Source: Paenibacillus sp. CC-CFT747 (GTDB lineage: Bacteria > Bacillota > Bacilli > Paenibacillales > NBRC-103111). From it: a DNA stretch of 64,000 nt. The notes beneath the pieces were generated by a model. It made no database searches. It saw nothing but the letters and a program-made list of their open reading frames with translations, and was not told the DNA's origin. The stretch covers positions 687,001-751,000 of the forward strand of contig CP106741.1 of the NCBI GenBank assembly GCA_030323305.1, in the 5' to 3' direction. Below, one piece after another: positions 1-9,773 of this stretch; positions within the stretch are counted from its first letter, which is position 1; every line of letters begins with the position of its first letter. The translations under genes were made by a program, and so were the position numbers.

Positions 1-434
1 AGGCGCTGTGGACCTGGGTGGAAACGAACGGCTGGGAAGGCGTCGTAAGCAAGCGTCTCGCGAGCAAATACCGCTCCGGCAAGAAGCATGGCGACTGGTT
101 CAAGAAGAAGACCGCCCTGGTGCTCGACGTCTCTATCGTCGCCTACACGATGAAGGTGGGGGTGCTTTCGAGCCTGGTCATGCTCCGGGACGGGGCATAC
201 TTCGGCCGCGTCTCGCTCGGGCTCGATACCGCGAAGAAGCGGGAGCTTCTCGACTACGCCGCCCGGCTCACCCCCGGTCCGGCCCTCTGGTCCCCGCTGC
301 CCGCCGATCTCCGGAAGGAGACGCTTCTGTGGCTATCCGTCCCCTTCCCCGTGACCGTCACAGGCCTCGAAATAACGGAAGCCGGCCAGCTCCGGCACCC
401 GAAACTGGTTAACCCGGGAGGCATCCATCCATGA
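1..434 (+). CDS. ATP-dependent DNA ligase, LigD-type ligase domain (3' part only)
   Basis: The gene enters from outside the window, so only the C-terminal part of the ligase is present. It is read in the frame starting at base 3. It opens with the segment EGVVSKR, then SKYRSGKKHGDWFKKK, which match nucleotidyltransferase motifs IV and V of ATP-dependent ligases. The rest is the OB-fold region. The TGA stop overlaps the ATG of the next gene (ATGA at 431-434), so the two are translationally coupled. In Bacillus LigD the ligase and polymerase domains are one protein. Here they are separate overlapping genes of a non-homologous end-joining system. No Ku gene lies in the window; it may be upstream. 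The family assignment is firm; the full length cannot be judged. Confidence 0.88.
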   Translation, partial: ALWTWVETNGWEGVVSKRLASKYRSGKKHGDWFKKKTALVLDVSIVAYTMKVGVLSSLVMLRDGAYFGRVSLGLDTAKKRELLDYAARLTPGPALWSPLPADLRKETLLWLSVPFPVTVTGLEITEAGQLRHPKLVNPGGIHP

Positions 435-1314
435 AGACCGTCAAAGGCACCGTCACGATCGAAGGCCACGAACTGACGATTACGAATCCGGACAAGCCCC
501 TGTGGCCGGAGATGAAGATCACCAAGCTGATGTACCTGCAGAAGCTTATCCGGCTTGCTCCCTACCTGCTGAAGTACACCGCGAACCGCTACCTGACGAC
601 GATCCGCTTCCCCCACGGGGCGGGCGACGAGAAGTCCTTCTATCAGAAAAACGCCCCGGAGCCGGTGCCCTCCTTCGTCCGGACGGCTGAGCTTCAGGGC
701 ATTAATTATGTCGTGCTGGATTCGGTTCCTACCCTGATCTGGCTCGGCAATCTGGCCTGCCTGGAATTTCATCCGTCCTTCCACTATGTAGACGATGAGC
801 TGCCGGCCGAGTGGGTCATCGACATTGATCCCACCCTTGAAGTCGAGCCGAGAATCATGGACGCGGTCGATAAAATCGGGGACGCCCTGGACGGGATGAA
901 GATCCAGGCGGTTCCCAAGACGTCCGGAGCGACCGGCGTTCAGCTCTTCATTCCGATCGAGCGCGGGTATACGTTCGACCAGCTGCGAAGCATCGGGCTT
1001 TTTCTGGGGAACTTTCTCGTGGAGAAATACCCCAAGCTGTTCACGATCGAGAGGCTGAAGAAGAACCGCGGCGACCTTATTTACGTCGATTACCTTCAGC
1101 ATTATTACGGCAAAACGCTTTCCGCCCCCTACACCCCCCGCGCCCGCGCGCATGCCACCGTGTCCACCCCCTGTTCTGGGACGAGGTGCACCGCCGGGTC
1201 GATCCCCGCGACTATAACCTGCTCACCATCGAGGAGCGCCTGAACAAGTTCGGCGATCTCATCGACCGGGTCAAGCCCCAGTCCCTCGATCACGTGCTCT
1301 CCTTCCTCCGCTGA
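431..1314 (+). CDS. LigD-type DNA polymerase/primase domain protein (NHEJ), frameshifted
   Basis: Primase-polymerase of the LigD PolDom family, which fills in ends during NHEJ. The N-terminus has the family's LTITNPDKPLWPE segment. The metal-binding DID motif appears in VIDIDPT, followed by the nucleotide-binding segment PKTSGATGVQLFIPI. IYVDYLQHYYGKT and TPRARAHATVSTP also match the family. After ATVSTP the frame breaks. The expected continuation LFWDEVHRRVDPRDYNLL is found in the next frame and ends at TGA 1312-1314. A C run at 1167-1171 is one base short of what the protein needs. With that base restored the protein has 294 residues, normal for a stand-alone PolDom. It is coupled to the ligase gene by ATGA. 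The frameshift is probably a sequencing error rather than a real mutation. Confidence 0.88.
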
Positions 1315-1317
1315 CCC

Positions 1318-2872
1318 CTACAAGAGGGGCGAGAGGATGCGGAGCACGATTTCCCCTGCCTTCTGGGCGGCCGGACGACGGGCGAACGAATCCAGCTGCA
1401 GCTCCTCGCTTGCCGCCAGGTCCCTGTCAAAATCCTCTGCCAGCCTGTCCAGCGTCCCGCGTCCATAAAGCACCGCACTCAGCTCAAAATTGCAGAAGAA
1501 GCTCCGCATGTCGAGGTTCATCGTCCCAACGGTGGCGACGGCATCGTCAACCAGCATGATTTTGCTGTGGAGGAAGCCCTTCTTGTACCGGTAGAAACGG
1601 ATCCCCGTTTGCATGAGCTCCTCCAGATAGGAGAACGAGGCCAGCTGGATGAGCCGGGAATCCGGGACGGACGGGACGAGAATCCTAACGTCCACTCCGC
1701 TGAGCGCCGCCGTCTTAAGCGCCATGATCAGACTGGCATCGGGGATGAAATACGGGGAAGCCAAGTAAACCTTCTTCTTAGCGGTGGAAATGGCGGAGAA
1801 GCATACCTCCAGCAGACGATCCGAGTGGCCGTCCGGCCCGCTGCAGACGATCTGCAGCTTCTCCCCTTCCCCGGCGGCTGTATGGGATAATAGGCGGATG
1901 CGTCGATTCGTGTCCGGGCGGCAAAACGCCAGTCCGACAAAAAAGACGCTGGAGGCCGTGGACGGCCGGACCGCGCATTCTCAGGTGCGTATCCCGCCAG
2001 TGGCCGAGCCGGGGATTTCGTCCGAGATACTCGTTGCCAATGTTAATTCCCCCGAGGAAGCCGGTCGTCCCGTCCACCACGACAATCTTGCGGTGATTGC
2101 GGTAGTTGATTCGTTTATCGAGAAAAGCAATCAGCGGCGGGAGGAAGCAGGCGGTCTCCACCCCCGCTTCTATTAATTCCTGCAGATATGCTTTGGTGAG
2201 CTTGTAGCTTCCTATGCCGTCATAGAGAACCCTGACGCGGACCCCTTCCATCGCTTTGCGGATGAGCAGCTTCTGAAAGTCCCTTCCCGCTTCGTCATCC
2301 CGGATGGTATAGAACTGAAAATGGATATGATGCTTCGCCCCTCCATCGCTTCCTGGATCGCGGGGTACGCCGTTTCGGCGCCGGTGTAGACCTCCACCTC
2401 GTTGCCATCGGTAACCGGACTTTCGGGCAGCCGCACCAGAAACGAGGCCAGCCGGCTGTCGCCCCCGGTAAGCCCCTCGTCCCCAGACCGTGAAGGTACG
2501 TTTGCGTCGGGAGGCGTCAGTTCGGCGGAGACCTCCACGCCTGGTGCCGGCAGCTCCGGAAATGCCCACCGGTCATAAGGACGGGAAGGTGCCGGATAGC
2601 CATAGCTTCTTTTTCGTGAATCCCGTTCCCCTTCCAAGGAATCCCCGTTTCCTCCCCGTGCCCCCTTCCGCCTGACCCCGCTCCCTCCCGCCGATCATCC
2701 GCTTATGCCGGAATTCCTGGGCCATGAAATAATACATAACGAATCCAAGTATGGGGAAAATAAACAGAACGAGGAGCCAAGCCACGCTTTTTGACGGGTG
2801 GCGGAATTCCACTACGAGCACTGTGAGCAGCAGAAGGATCCAGATCGCTAACGCGCCGATTGCCCAGTACAA
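1318..2872 (-). CDS. cls: Cardiolipin synthase (phospholipase D family), multiply frameshifted
   Basis: Membrane enzyme that joins two phosphatidylglycerols into cardiolipin. The N-terminal 60 residues form two membrane helices (WAIGALAIWILLLLTVLVV, then WLLVLFIFPILGFVMYYFM), as in bacterial Cls. The first HKD motif is NHRKIVVVDGTTGFLGG, coded near 2080, and the second is HSKIMLVDDAVATVG, coded near 1560. The reading frame changes about five times. Adding five bases gives 520 codons, close to the usual Cls length. The segment coded at about 2400-2700 is poorly alignable because its frame is uncertain. The gene is divergent from the germination operon and converges with the LigD gene, with only a few bases between their stops. 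It could be a decaying gene, but both catalytic motifs are intact and the same error pattern occurs across the window. Confidence 0.85.
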
Positions 2873-2917
2873 GGTGTCTTCCTCCTTTTGAGGCAGCTGC
2901 CGGCCCCTACGTCATAA

Positions 2918-4575
2918 TTGGAACCAGGTGATTATTCAGTGTACCCAAAAAAGAACAAACCTAATAAGGTTCAGGAGTATCTGGAATTCGAGTATATCGA
3001 CGATCTGAAATCCGTCCCGATTCCGGCCGATTTGAAAGTTAACCAGCAATACTTCAAGCAGATGTTCACGGACTGCTCCGACGTCGTCATCCGCTCCTTT
3101 CAGCTGGAAACGGGGATTCCGGCCGTGGCGGTCTTCGTGGACGGGCTGGTCAACACGGAGCTCTTGGAGAATGCCCTGGAGAACATTATGGTTTTCGAAG
3201 GGGGCGAGGTGGATATCGAGCGGATCCAGCTCCGCAATCTGTCCGTCTCGCAAATCAAAGCGGTGGATAATTACGGGGACCTCCTGAACAGCATGCTGAG
3301 CGGCGATACGGCGTTGTTGGTCGAGGGCAACACCAAGGCCCTCCTGCTTGGGCTGCGGGGAGCCCAAACCCGGAGCGTGGGAGAGCCGGAGACCGAGACG
3401 GTCATCCGCGGTCCGCGGGAAGGCTTCATCGAGAATCTGCGAACGAACACGTCCCTCGTCCGGCGCAAGATCAAAACCCCGCGGCTCAAGATGAAGCCGC
3501 TTGTTATCGGCAAGCACAGCAACACGAACGTGGTCGTCGCTTACCTGGAGGAATCTCCGATCCCGAGCTGGTGAAAGAGACGGTTGCCCGGCTGAAGAAA
3601 ATCAATATTGATACGGTTCTCGAGTCCGGCTACCTGGAGGAATACATTCAGGACAGCGCCTTCTCCCCTTTTCCCCAGGTGCAGTATACGGAAAGGCCGG
3701 ATGCGGTGGCGGCGGCCCTGGCCCAGGGAAGGATCGCTATCTTTACGGATGGAACGCCGATGGTCCTGCTGGTTCCGACCACCTTTTCCCACCTGCTGCA
3801 AGCGACCGAGGATTACTACGAGCGGTTCCAGATGGGGACGCTCATCCGCTGGCTGCGCTACCTCTTCCTGCTGCTGTCGATTCTGACGCCGGGCCTTTAT
3901 GTGGCCATCTCGACCTTTCACCAGGAGCTGCTCCCGACCACGCTGCTGCTAAGCATTGCCGCGGCCCGGGAGGCGATTCCCTTCCCCGCCGTCGTGGAGG
4001 CGCTCATCATGGAGATCATCTTCGAGGCGCTGCGGGAAGCCGGAATCCGCCTTCCGAAGGCGGTCGGCTCCGCTGTCAGCATTCTCGGCGCGCTTGTCGT
4101 GGGCCAGGCCGCCGTCCAGGCGGGGATCGTGTCCGCTCCGATGGTCATCGTCGTTTCGATAACCGGAATCGCGTCCTTCACCATCCCGCATTATAACGGC
4201 GCCATCGCCCTGCGCATGCTGCGCTTTCCGATCATCATCGCCGCCTCCCTTTTCGGCGTGTATGGGATTCTGATCGGCGGCATGATCATCGTCGGCCATA
4301 TGGCCAATCTCCGCTCCTTTGGGGTGCCTTATCTTGCCCCCGTGGGCCCTATGTCGCTAAGCGACTTAAAGGACGTTCTGTGGAGAGCTCCCATCTGGGC
4401 CATGACCAAGCGGCCCTCCTTCCTGGACGTGCCGGACATTACCCGGCAGGGAACCGAGCTTAAGTCTATTATCAAGGCCCAAGGTGGCTTCCGGGATGCC
4501 CAGTCCTTGGACCGCGGGGACGAAAACGGTAAGGAGGCCGAGCATGATCATCCTGTCGGGAAAGAACCTTCCTAG
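2918..4575 (+). CDS. gerKA: Spore germinant receptor A subunit (GerA family), frameshifted
   Basis: A subunit of a nutrient germinant receptor in the inner spore membrane. The N-terminal soluble domain carries the family segment MFTDCSDVVIRSF. About five membrane helices follow from about residue 290, with typical stretches such as LLPTTLLLSIAAAREAIPFP and SITGIASFTIPHYNGAIALRML. The frame breaks near 3550, where AYLEGISDPELVKETV is expected and one G is missing. Joined, the protein has about 552 residues, against about 480-540 for GerA proteins. The listed TTG at 2918 has no good ribosome site, and a GTG at 2939 is also possible. The 3' end overlaps the start of the C-subunit gene. The subunit order A-C-D-B resembles the Bacillus gerK arrangement; the symbol refers to that order, and the germinant cannot be inferred. 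Confidence 0.9.
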
Positions 4576-5725
4576 AATGCTGCTTCTCCTGCTTGTCCCG
4601 TTTGTTCTAAGCGGCTGCTGGGACCGCCGGGAAATTAACGACTCCGCCTTCGTCATCGCCTCCGCCATCGATCTCGACGAAAACGGCCAGTATCGGGTCT
4701 CCGTCCAGGTGCCGCTGGCCGGGCAGCTCGGCGGAACTAGCGGAGGCGGAGGCGGCACGGGAGGAAGCAAAACCTACTATGTTGATTCCGAGTCCGGCAC
4801 CACGATAACCGAGGCGGCCAATAAGTTGCAGCTGCGGATGGCCCGCACCCTTGTTTTTGCCCACCGCCGCGTTCTCATCATCGGAGAAGACTTAGCCCGC
4901 AAAGGAATACGGCCTTTGTTCGACGTGGTGGCCCGCACCCCGGAGAACCGCCTTTCCGGCTATATGATTGTGGCCAAGGGAAAGGGCTATGACCTGCTTA
5001 ACGCCCAGCCCAAGCTGGAGCGGTTCTCGGGCGAGGCGATCCGGGAGCTTGTCAAATCCGAAGGGCGGATAATCATCAATATCAAATCGGCGGCAAGCGC
5101 CCTCAGCTCCTACGGGATCGACCCCGTTCTCGCTTACGTGGGTACGAAGAAAACCGAGAAAAGCGAAGCCCGCTCAAGCGAGGTCGATATTCTCGGCTAT
5201 GCCATGTTCAAGGACGACAAGATGGTCGATTCCATTCAGCAGGAGGCTGCCCAGGGACTTTTCTGGCTTCAGAAGAAGGTGAAGCCTTACAATTTTCAGG
5301 TGGAGCTGGAAGGCCGGAAGGTGGCCCTAATCATGTCGGAAGGAACGGCCGACTTTGTTTCCGCGGAGAAGAAGAACGGCAAAGGAAAATTCACCATAAA
5401 GGTGAAAGCCCTGCTCACGGTCCAGGAGAACCTGTCGGACTTCAACATGTCCTCTAAGGAAATCTCCCAGGAGCTGGAGGACAAAGCGAATAATGCCATC
5501 CGCCGGGAAATCACTCAAACCATCGCGCTGATGCAGAGACATAAAGCCGATCCGGCTGGACTGGGAAGGTTCATATGGCATAAGTTTCCCCGAGAATGGA
5601 AAGAGCAGTATGAGAAAGACTGGCCGGATATTTTGAGCAAGGCGGAGTTTGATCTTCAGATCAAGACCTCCATTACGCAAATCGGCCTCATTACCCAAAA
5701 CATTGCGGAGAAGGTGCCTCGATGA
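4544..5725 (+). CDS. gerKC: Spore germinant receptor C subunit, lipoprotein (GerC family)
   Basis: Lipoprotein subunit of the germinant receptor. The start at 4544 is chosen because AAGGAGG lies at 4531-4537 with a 6-base spacer. It also gives a proper lipoprotein signal ending in the lipobox LSGC with lipidated Cys25. An in-frame start at 4484 would add 20 residues without a ribosome site. The mature part begins CWDRREINDSAFVIASAIDL, which is the family signature. The protein has 393 residues, normal for GerC, and is unbroken. The segment after residue about 65 contains a short Gly-rich stretch. The gene overlaps the end of the A-subunit gene and shares ATGA at 5722-5725 with the next small gene, so the operon is tightly coupled. 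Confidence 0.93.
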   Translation: MIILSGKNLPRMLLLLLVPFVLSGCWDRREINDSAFVIASAIDLDENGQYRVSVQVPLAGQLGGTSGGGGGTGGSKTYYVDSESGTTITEAANKLQLRMARTLVFAHRRVLIIGEDLARKGIRPLFDVVARTPENRLSGYMIVAKGKGYDLLNAQPKLERFSGEAIRELVKSEGRIIINIKSAASALSSYGIDPVLAYVGTKKTEKSEARSSEVDILGYAMFKDDKMVDSIQQEAAQGLFWLQKKVKPYNFQVELEGRKVALIMSEGTADFVSAEKKNGKGKFTIKVKALLTVQENLSDFNMSSKEISQELEDKANNAIRREITQTIALMQRHKADPAGLGRFIWHKFPREWKEQYEKDWPDILSKAEFDLQIKTSITQIGLITQNIAEKVPR

Positions 5726-5981
5726 GTCCGATCTTCCTGTTCGCGTTCGTGGTGATTTTCGTGTACTACCTGCTGCGGGATTTGATGATTCTGCGCGGGG
5801 GAACAAGAGGAAGATCAACCTTCCTCTTTACCTAACGATCAACGGGATCACTATTGTTCTTCTGGTCAGCCTGTTCCTGCATGTGAGGCCCCCTATGCCC
5901 ACCCGTTGGCTTAACCAGCTGCTGGGGCCCACCGGAGAATCCATCGTAGGAGGGTACCAGCGTGAGAAATCAAACCATTAG
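5722..5981 (+). CDS. Small two-helix protein of the germination operon (D-subunit type), frameshifted
   Basis: The ATG overlaps the C-subunit stop (ATGA). The first part, MSPIFLFAFVVIFVYYLLR, is a membrane helix. The frame then breaks at a G run at 5795-5799 that is one base short. The next frame continues through KRKINLPLYLTINGITIVLL, a second helix, and ends EKSNH at TAG 5979-5981. Restored, the protein is 86 residues with two membrane segments. Small two-helix D proteins are known in some Bacillus germinant receptor operons, where they modulate germination. I infer that role from size, topology and place; I recognise no sequence motif. The stop lies 20 bases inside the B-subunit gene. Confidence 0.68.
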
Positions 5982-7680
5982 CCATCGCCAGCTGGCCTGG
6001 CTGATCGCCGCCGGGTTCATGACCTCCACCACCATTCTGCTGCCCCAGCAGCTCGCCCTGTATTCCGGCAACGACGCGTGGTTCGCGCCCATTTTCTGCG
6101 CCATTTATGCGCTTCTCGCCTGCTACGTCTTCTACCGGCTGGCCAAGCGCTATCCGGGACAGACGATTTTTCAGATCACCAAGCTGCTTGCCGGCAAATG
6201 GATCGGGAGTCTCTTGAATATCATCATACTCTTTAACATCTGGCTGGTTTTCGTTCGAAACGCCCGCCTGTTCATCAACTTCGTCAAGCTGAACCTGCTG
6301 CCCTCGACGCCGGAGGAAATCCTGCTCCTTCTTCTGGTGGTGGTTCTGATCTACTACGGATCCACCAGCATCGAGGTCACCGCCCGGGTAAACGAGCTGT
6401 TCTTCCCTTTCTTGTTTCTGATTACCTTACTGCTCCCTCTCCTGCTGAGCAATGAGCTTTCGATCTACCAGCTGGAGCCGGTTCTCGTCAAGCCGGCTGC
6501 CGATCTGACGCTTAGCGGGTTGATCGCCTCCTCCTGGTATGGGGATGTTATCGTGGTAGGAGCCTTCCTGCATACGATCTATAATTCCAAGCAGCTGTAC
6601 AGCGCGATGAGGCACGGAATTCTGCTGTCCGTCTTCGGCCTTACGATTCTGTGCATCGTCGGCATCGCCGTGCTCGGAGCGAATACGTTAGGCAAAGAGA
6701 ATTACCCGTCCTATGTGCTCGCCGAGCAGATTCACATTTCCGATTTTTTGGACCGGGTGGAGCTCATCCTGTTCAGCATTTATTTCCCGACCTTCCTGGT
6801 CAGCATCATGACCGCCTTCCTCGCCCTTCTGATCGGAGTGGCGAGCTTTACCAAGACGCGGGACTATACCTTCTACAGCCGCTCCATGGGATGGCTCATG
6901 CTCCTCGCCGTCTACTTGGCCTTCCCGGGGGCCCGAGACCCGTACCTTTGCCACCTACAGCTTCCCTCCCTTCGTCCTGACCGTTCAGCCCGTGCTGTTT
7001 CTTGTCCTGCTGATGCTGGCCCTTTGGAAAAAGACAACCCGATCCGGGCACGAGAAGGGTCAGCAGGAGGAAGAAGAGGGAGCAAACGGCAAGGAAGAAG
7101 AACGGGACGGTTCCCGGGAAGAAAGGGAAGCCCGGAAGATGCAGAAGGAAGGGCAGGAGGAGCAGGCCCAAGGGGGAGGAATCCAGGGTCTCTCATCATG
7201 CCCACGGAGGAGGGGAATCCCAACCCCTCAGCAAGCTGACGATGGAAAAGAATCCCGGATCGCTCATTCCGCCCAAGGAGACGAGGACTCCCAGGCCCCT
7301 AACCGGGAGCGCGAAAATAAGGAAGGCGGAGCCGGGGACCGGGAGCGGGTCCTTCGGGAAGGATCGGAAACCGGCAAAGGACGGTCCGGCCGGGAAGATG
7401 CGGTTTCCGCCTCCAGGAACCACGGTGGAGCTGACCAACCGACCTCCCGCCATACGCCCGGCTCTGCCGCCAAGAAGCTGAAGAAGCGATGGTCCCTCCC
7501 GGCGTGGAGGCGGGTTACCCATCTGCTGCTCGGCCTTGGCATCGTCCTGATCGCCGCCGGCCATGGCTTCGGTCTCAATCATCAATGGGTGGGTCTTCTC
7601 TGTGCCATCGGCTACGCGGTCTGCCTGACGCTGGCTGTCCTGACCACCTATATGGAATCCAAAAAGCAGGGAGCCCGTAG
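5962..7680 (+). CDS. gerKB: Spore germinant receptor B subunit (GerAB family) with apparent C-terminal extension, frameshifted
   Basis: Integral membrane subunit of the germinant receptor, from the amino-acid/polyamine transporter superfamily. Start GTG 5962 follows TAGGAGGG at 5947-5954. The first about 320 residues, in one frame, show the family's helices, for example SHRQLAWLIAAGFMTSTTILLP. The last core helix appears in another frame at about 6945-7030 (FATYSFPPFVLTVQPVLFL). GerAB proteins normally stop near residue 365. Here no forward frame has a stop between about 7014 and 7236. The best joined reading, about 574 codons with six single-base corrections, runs on through a highly charged Lys/Arg/Glu segment and two related Pro-rich motifs (NPGSLIMPTEE and NPGSLIPPKET). 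It then reaches two more membrane helices at about 7510-7655 and a TAG at 7678 inside the terminator stem. The last part might instead be a separate gene. The core assignment is firm; the extension is tentative. Confidence 0.75.
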
Positions 7681-7695
7681 GCTCCCTGCTTTTTT
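7666..7695 (+). terminator. Rho-independent terminator of the germination operon
   Basis: Perfect 10-base stem GCAGGGAGCC / GGCTCCCTGC with loop CGTA, followed by six T. It closes the plus-strand ger operon. The inverse stem could also slow transcription from the convergent ABC transporter genes. Confidence 0.93.
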
Positions 7696-7729
7696 GTGGC
7701 GTGTCCGGCCGGTCCCGGATGGCAGCCGG

Positions 7730-8683
7730 TCAGGCCGCCACGTCCCTTTTCATGAAGATGGACCAGGACAGGATGTTGAAGATCAGGAAATAGACCGCGA
7801 GAACCGTAAGCGAGAACCCCATGGACATGCCTTCCTTCGGAGGCATTCCCGTCAGATAAACCGTCAGGTCCGTGTTCGCGAACAAGTAATACTTGATCCA
7901 ATTGTATTTGCTGAAGAAGCCGAGAATGAGCTGGCCGAGGAACATGACCCCGAGCGATAGGCCGATGGCCATGGACGAGCTCCGGAAGATGGTCGAAACC
8001 ATAAACGCCAGGGTCACGATCATCACCAGTCCGGCGCAGTTAAGCCCGTACGTCTGAAGCGCGTGAACCAGCATGCCCGTCTGGTGAACGGCGCCGTCCT
8101 TCGACGCGTACAGATAGGGCAGGTCCGCCCCGCCGAAGCCGTACAGGATGCCGTTGATGACGAACGACGTCGCAAACAGGATGACCAGCAGCAGGATCGA
8201 AAAGGCCAGGGTCGCCGCATACTTGGAAAGCAGGATTTTGGCCCGGCTGGCCGGACGGATGAGCAGCATCTTGATCGTCCCCGTGGCGAACTCAGCCGCT
8301 ACTATATCCGCGGCAATGATCACCGTGAAAATCGTAACGAGCGAAATCAGGTTCGCGGAATCCAGCACCCCTTTCCAGAGGGTATTCTTATCCGCCGGCG
8401 GGAGGTCGTTCTGAAGCCGGTACTCCATTACCTTGGTGTCGCGCTCCAGCATCTGCTTATACGAATCCGGAACGCCCGGCTGAGCCGTATTCCGTTTGTT
8501 CTCCTCGATATGCCGGGAAGTCTCCGCACGCCAGTCGGCGTTATCCGCCCTCGGGCTGTTGCGCTCGATGAGAATCGCGGCGGCCACGGTAATGGCCATC
8601 AGAATACCGACGAGAATCCAGGTGCGGAGACGGCGGTAAATTTTCATATTTTCGTTGCGGACCAGGTTAAGCAATCTGATCAC
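7730..8683 (-). CDS. ABC-2 family transporter permease
   Basis: Membrane subunit of an ABC exporter. It starts GTG 8683 (VIRLLNLVRNENMKIYRR), has one N-terminal helix and an extracellular loop of about 110 residues. Five more helices follow, with the family-typical EFATGTIKMLLIRPASRAKI segment between the loop and the helix bundle. It has 317 residues and ends FMKRDVAA. In the sequence as given it is fused in frame to the upstream ATPase. One extra G in the G run at 8683-8687 would end the ATPase at its natural TAA and leave this gene overlapping it by about 17 bases. Separate ATPase and permease are the rule for this BcrAB-like family. The substrate is unknown; antibiotic or lipid export is a guess from family. 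Confidence 0.87.
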   Translation of the reverse strand: MIRLLNLVRNENMKIYRRLRTWILVGILMAITVAAAILIERNSPRADNADWRAETSRHIEENKRNTAQPGVPDSYKQMLERDTKVMEYRLQNDLPPADKNTLWKGVLDSANLISLVTIFTVIIAADIVAAEFATGTIKMLLIRPASRAKILLSKYAATLAFSILLLVILFATSFVINGILYGFGGADLPYLYASKDGAVHQTGMLVHALQTYGLNCAGLVMIVTLAFMVSTIFRSSSMAIGLSLGVMFLGQLILGFFSKYNWIKYYLFANTDLTVYLTGMPPKEGMSMGFSLTVLAVYFLIFNILSWSIFMKRDVAA

Positions 8684-9588
8684 CCCCGTAATCTCCAGGA
8701 ATTTATCCTCCAGCGTCTTGGTGAGCGCCCGGATGCCATAGACCTTGACTCCGGCTCCCACCAGCATGGAGTTGATCTCGGCAGTCTCCTCCCGGTCCAG
8801 GGAAACCTCGATGCCGCCCTGGCCGGTATTGGCCTTAAGGTCTTCGCGCGCTTCCGTTAGCACCGCCAGCGCACGCTCCGCATCATCCACCTCGAAAAGC
8901 ACGGAACGCTTGCCCACTTCGTCGGTATATTCGTTCACCAGCCGGACGTCAATCAGCCGGCCCTGCTGGATGATCGCGACCCGGTCGCACATCAGCTGCA
9001 TCTCCGAAAGAAGATGGCTCGATACGACGACCGAGATGCCTTCTTCCTTCGTCAGCTGGCGCAAGTAGTCCCTCAGCTCGCGGATTCCCGCCGGATCGAG
9101 CCCGTTCGTCGGCTCATCGAGAATAAGCAGCGACGGCTTATGAAGAAGAGCCTGGGCGACGCCCAGCCTCTGCCTCATCCCAAGCGAATACGTCTTCACC
9201 TTGTCGTGAATGCGGTTGTTCAAGCCGACCAGCGAGACCACCTCCTGGATGCGGTGCTTGGTCACCCCCGGCACCATCCGGGCAAAATGGACGAGGTTCT
9301 GGTACCCGGTCAAATATTTGTACATTTCGGGGTTCTCGACAATCGCCCCCACGTGCCGGATGGCCTTCTCGAAGTCTTTGGCGATGCTGTGGCCCTCGAT
9401 CAGCACTTCCCCTTCCGTAATGTTCATCAGCCCGACCATCATCCGGATGGTGGTGGTTTTGCCCGCTCCGTTCGGTCCCAGAAAGCCGAATACCTCCCTT
9501 TCGGGACATCGAAGCTTAAGCCGTCGACAATGGTTTTGGACCCAATGCGCTTGGTCACGCCGCGCAGCTGTACAATCGGTTCGTTCAT
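8667..9588 (-). CDS. ABC transporter ATP-binding protein (BcrA-like), frameshifted
   Basis: ATPase of the exporter. Start ATG 9588 follows AGGGAGG. The N-terminus is MNEPIVQLRGVTKRIGSK. The frame breaks just before the Walker A motif, where GGG at 9497-9499 is one base short; the restored motif is GPNGAGKTTT. Further motifs are the signature YSLGMRQRLG, Walker B LLILDEPTNGLDP and switch region SSHLLSEM. A C-terminal domain of about 100 residues follows, as usual in ABC-2 exporters. A second missing G at 8683-8687 hides the natural end ITGGDQIA. With both bases restored the gene is exactly 308 codons. It is divergent from the histidine kinase at 9774, which may control it. Confidence 0.92.
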
Positions 9589-9697
9589 GGTTTCCTCCCT
9601 ATCTGTCGGCCCCCAAAGCGGCCGGGTTATCCATAAGATCAGCTCTGTCCGCTTCATCATAAGCTTTCGCCTATCCAAAAAGCTAGTGCCCTCCGTC

Positions 9698-9710
9698 ATG
9701 ACTAAGTCAT
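9698..9710. promoter_or_regulatory. Perfect 13-base palindrome between exporter and two-component genes
   Basis: ATGACTAAGTCAT lies in the divergent region between the exporter ATPase start (9588) and the kinase start (9774). A palindrome in this place could be the binding site of the neighbouring response regulator. The role is inferred from position only. Confidence 0.35.
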
Positions 9711-9773
9711 ATGACCGATTTCACTGGAGTCTTCCCCGGGGTCAAGTAAACTGTAGGGTAACAAGTGCCTTAA

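Noticed and set aside
1318-2872. True pseudogene of cardiolipin synthase.
   Set aside because: Both HKD motifs are intact and five single-base gaps fit the window-wide error pattern. Decay is not excluded because this gene has the densest frame breaks apart from the gerKB end.
7730-9442. Single ABC ATPase-permease fusion protein.
   Set aside because: The fusion depends on a 5-G run at 8683-8687. One added G gives the natural ATPase end and a normal overlapping permease start, and the corrected ATPase length becomes an exact number of codons.
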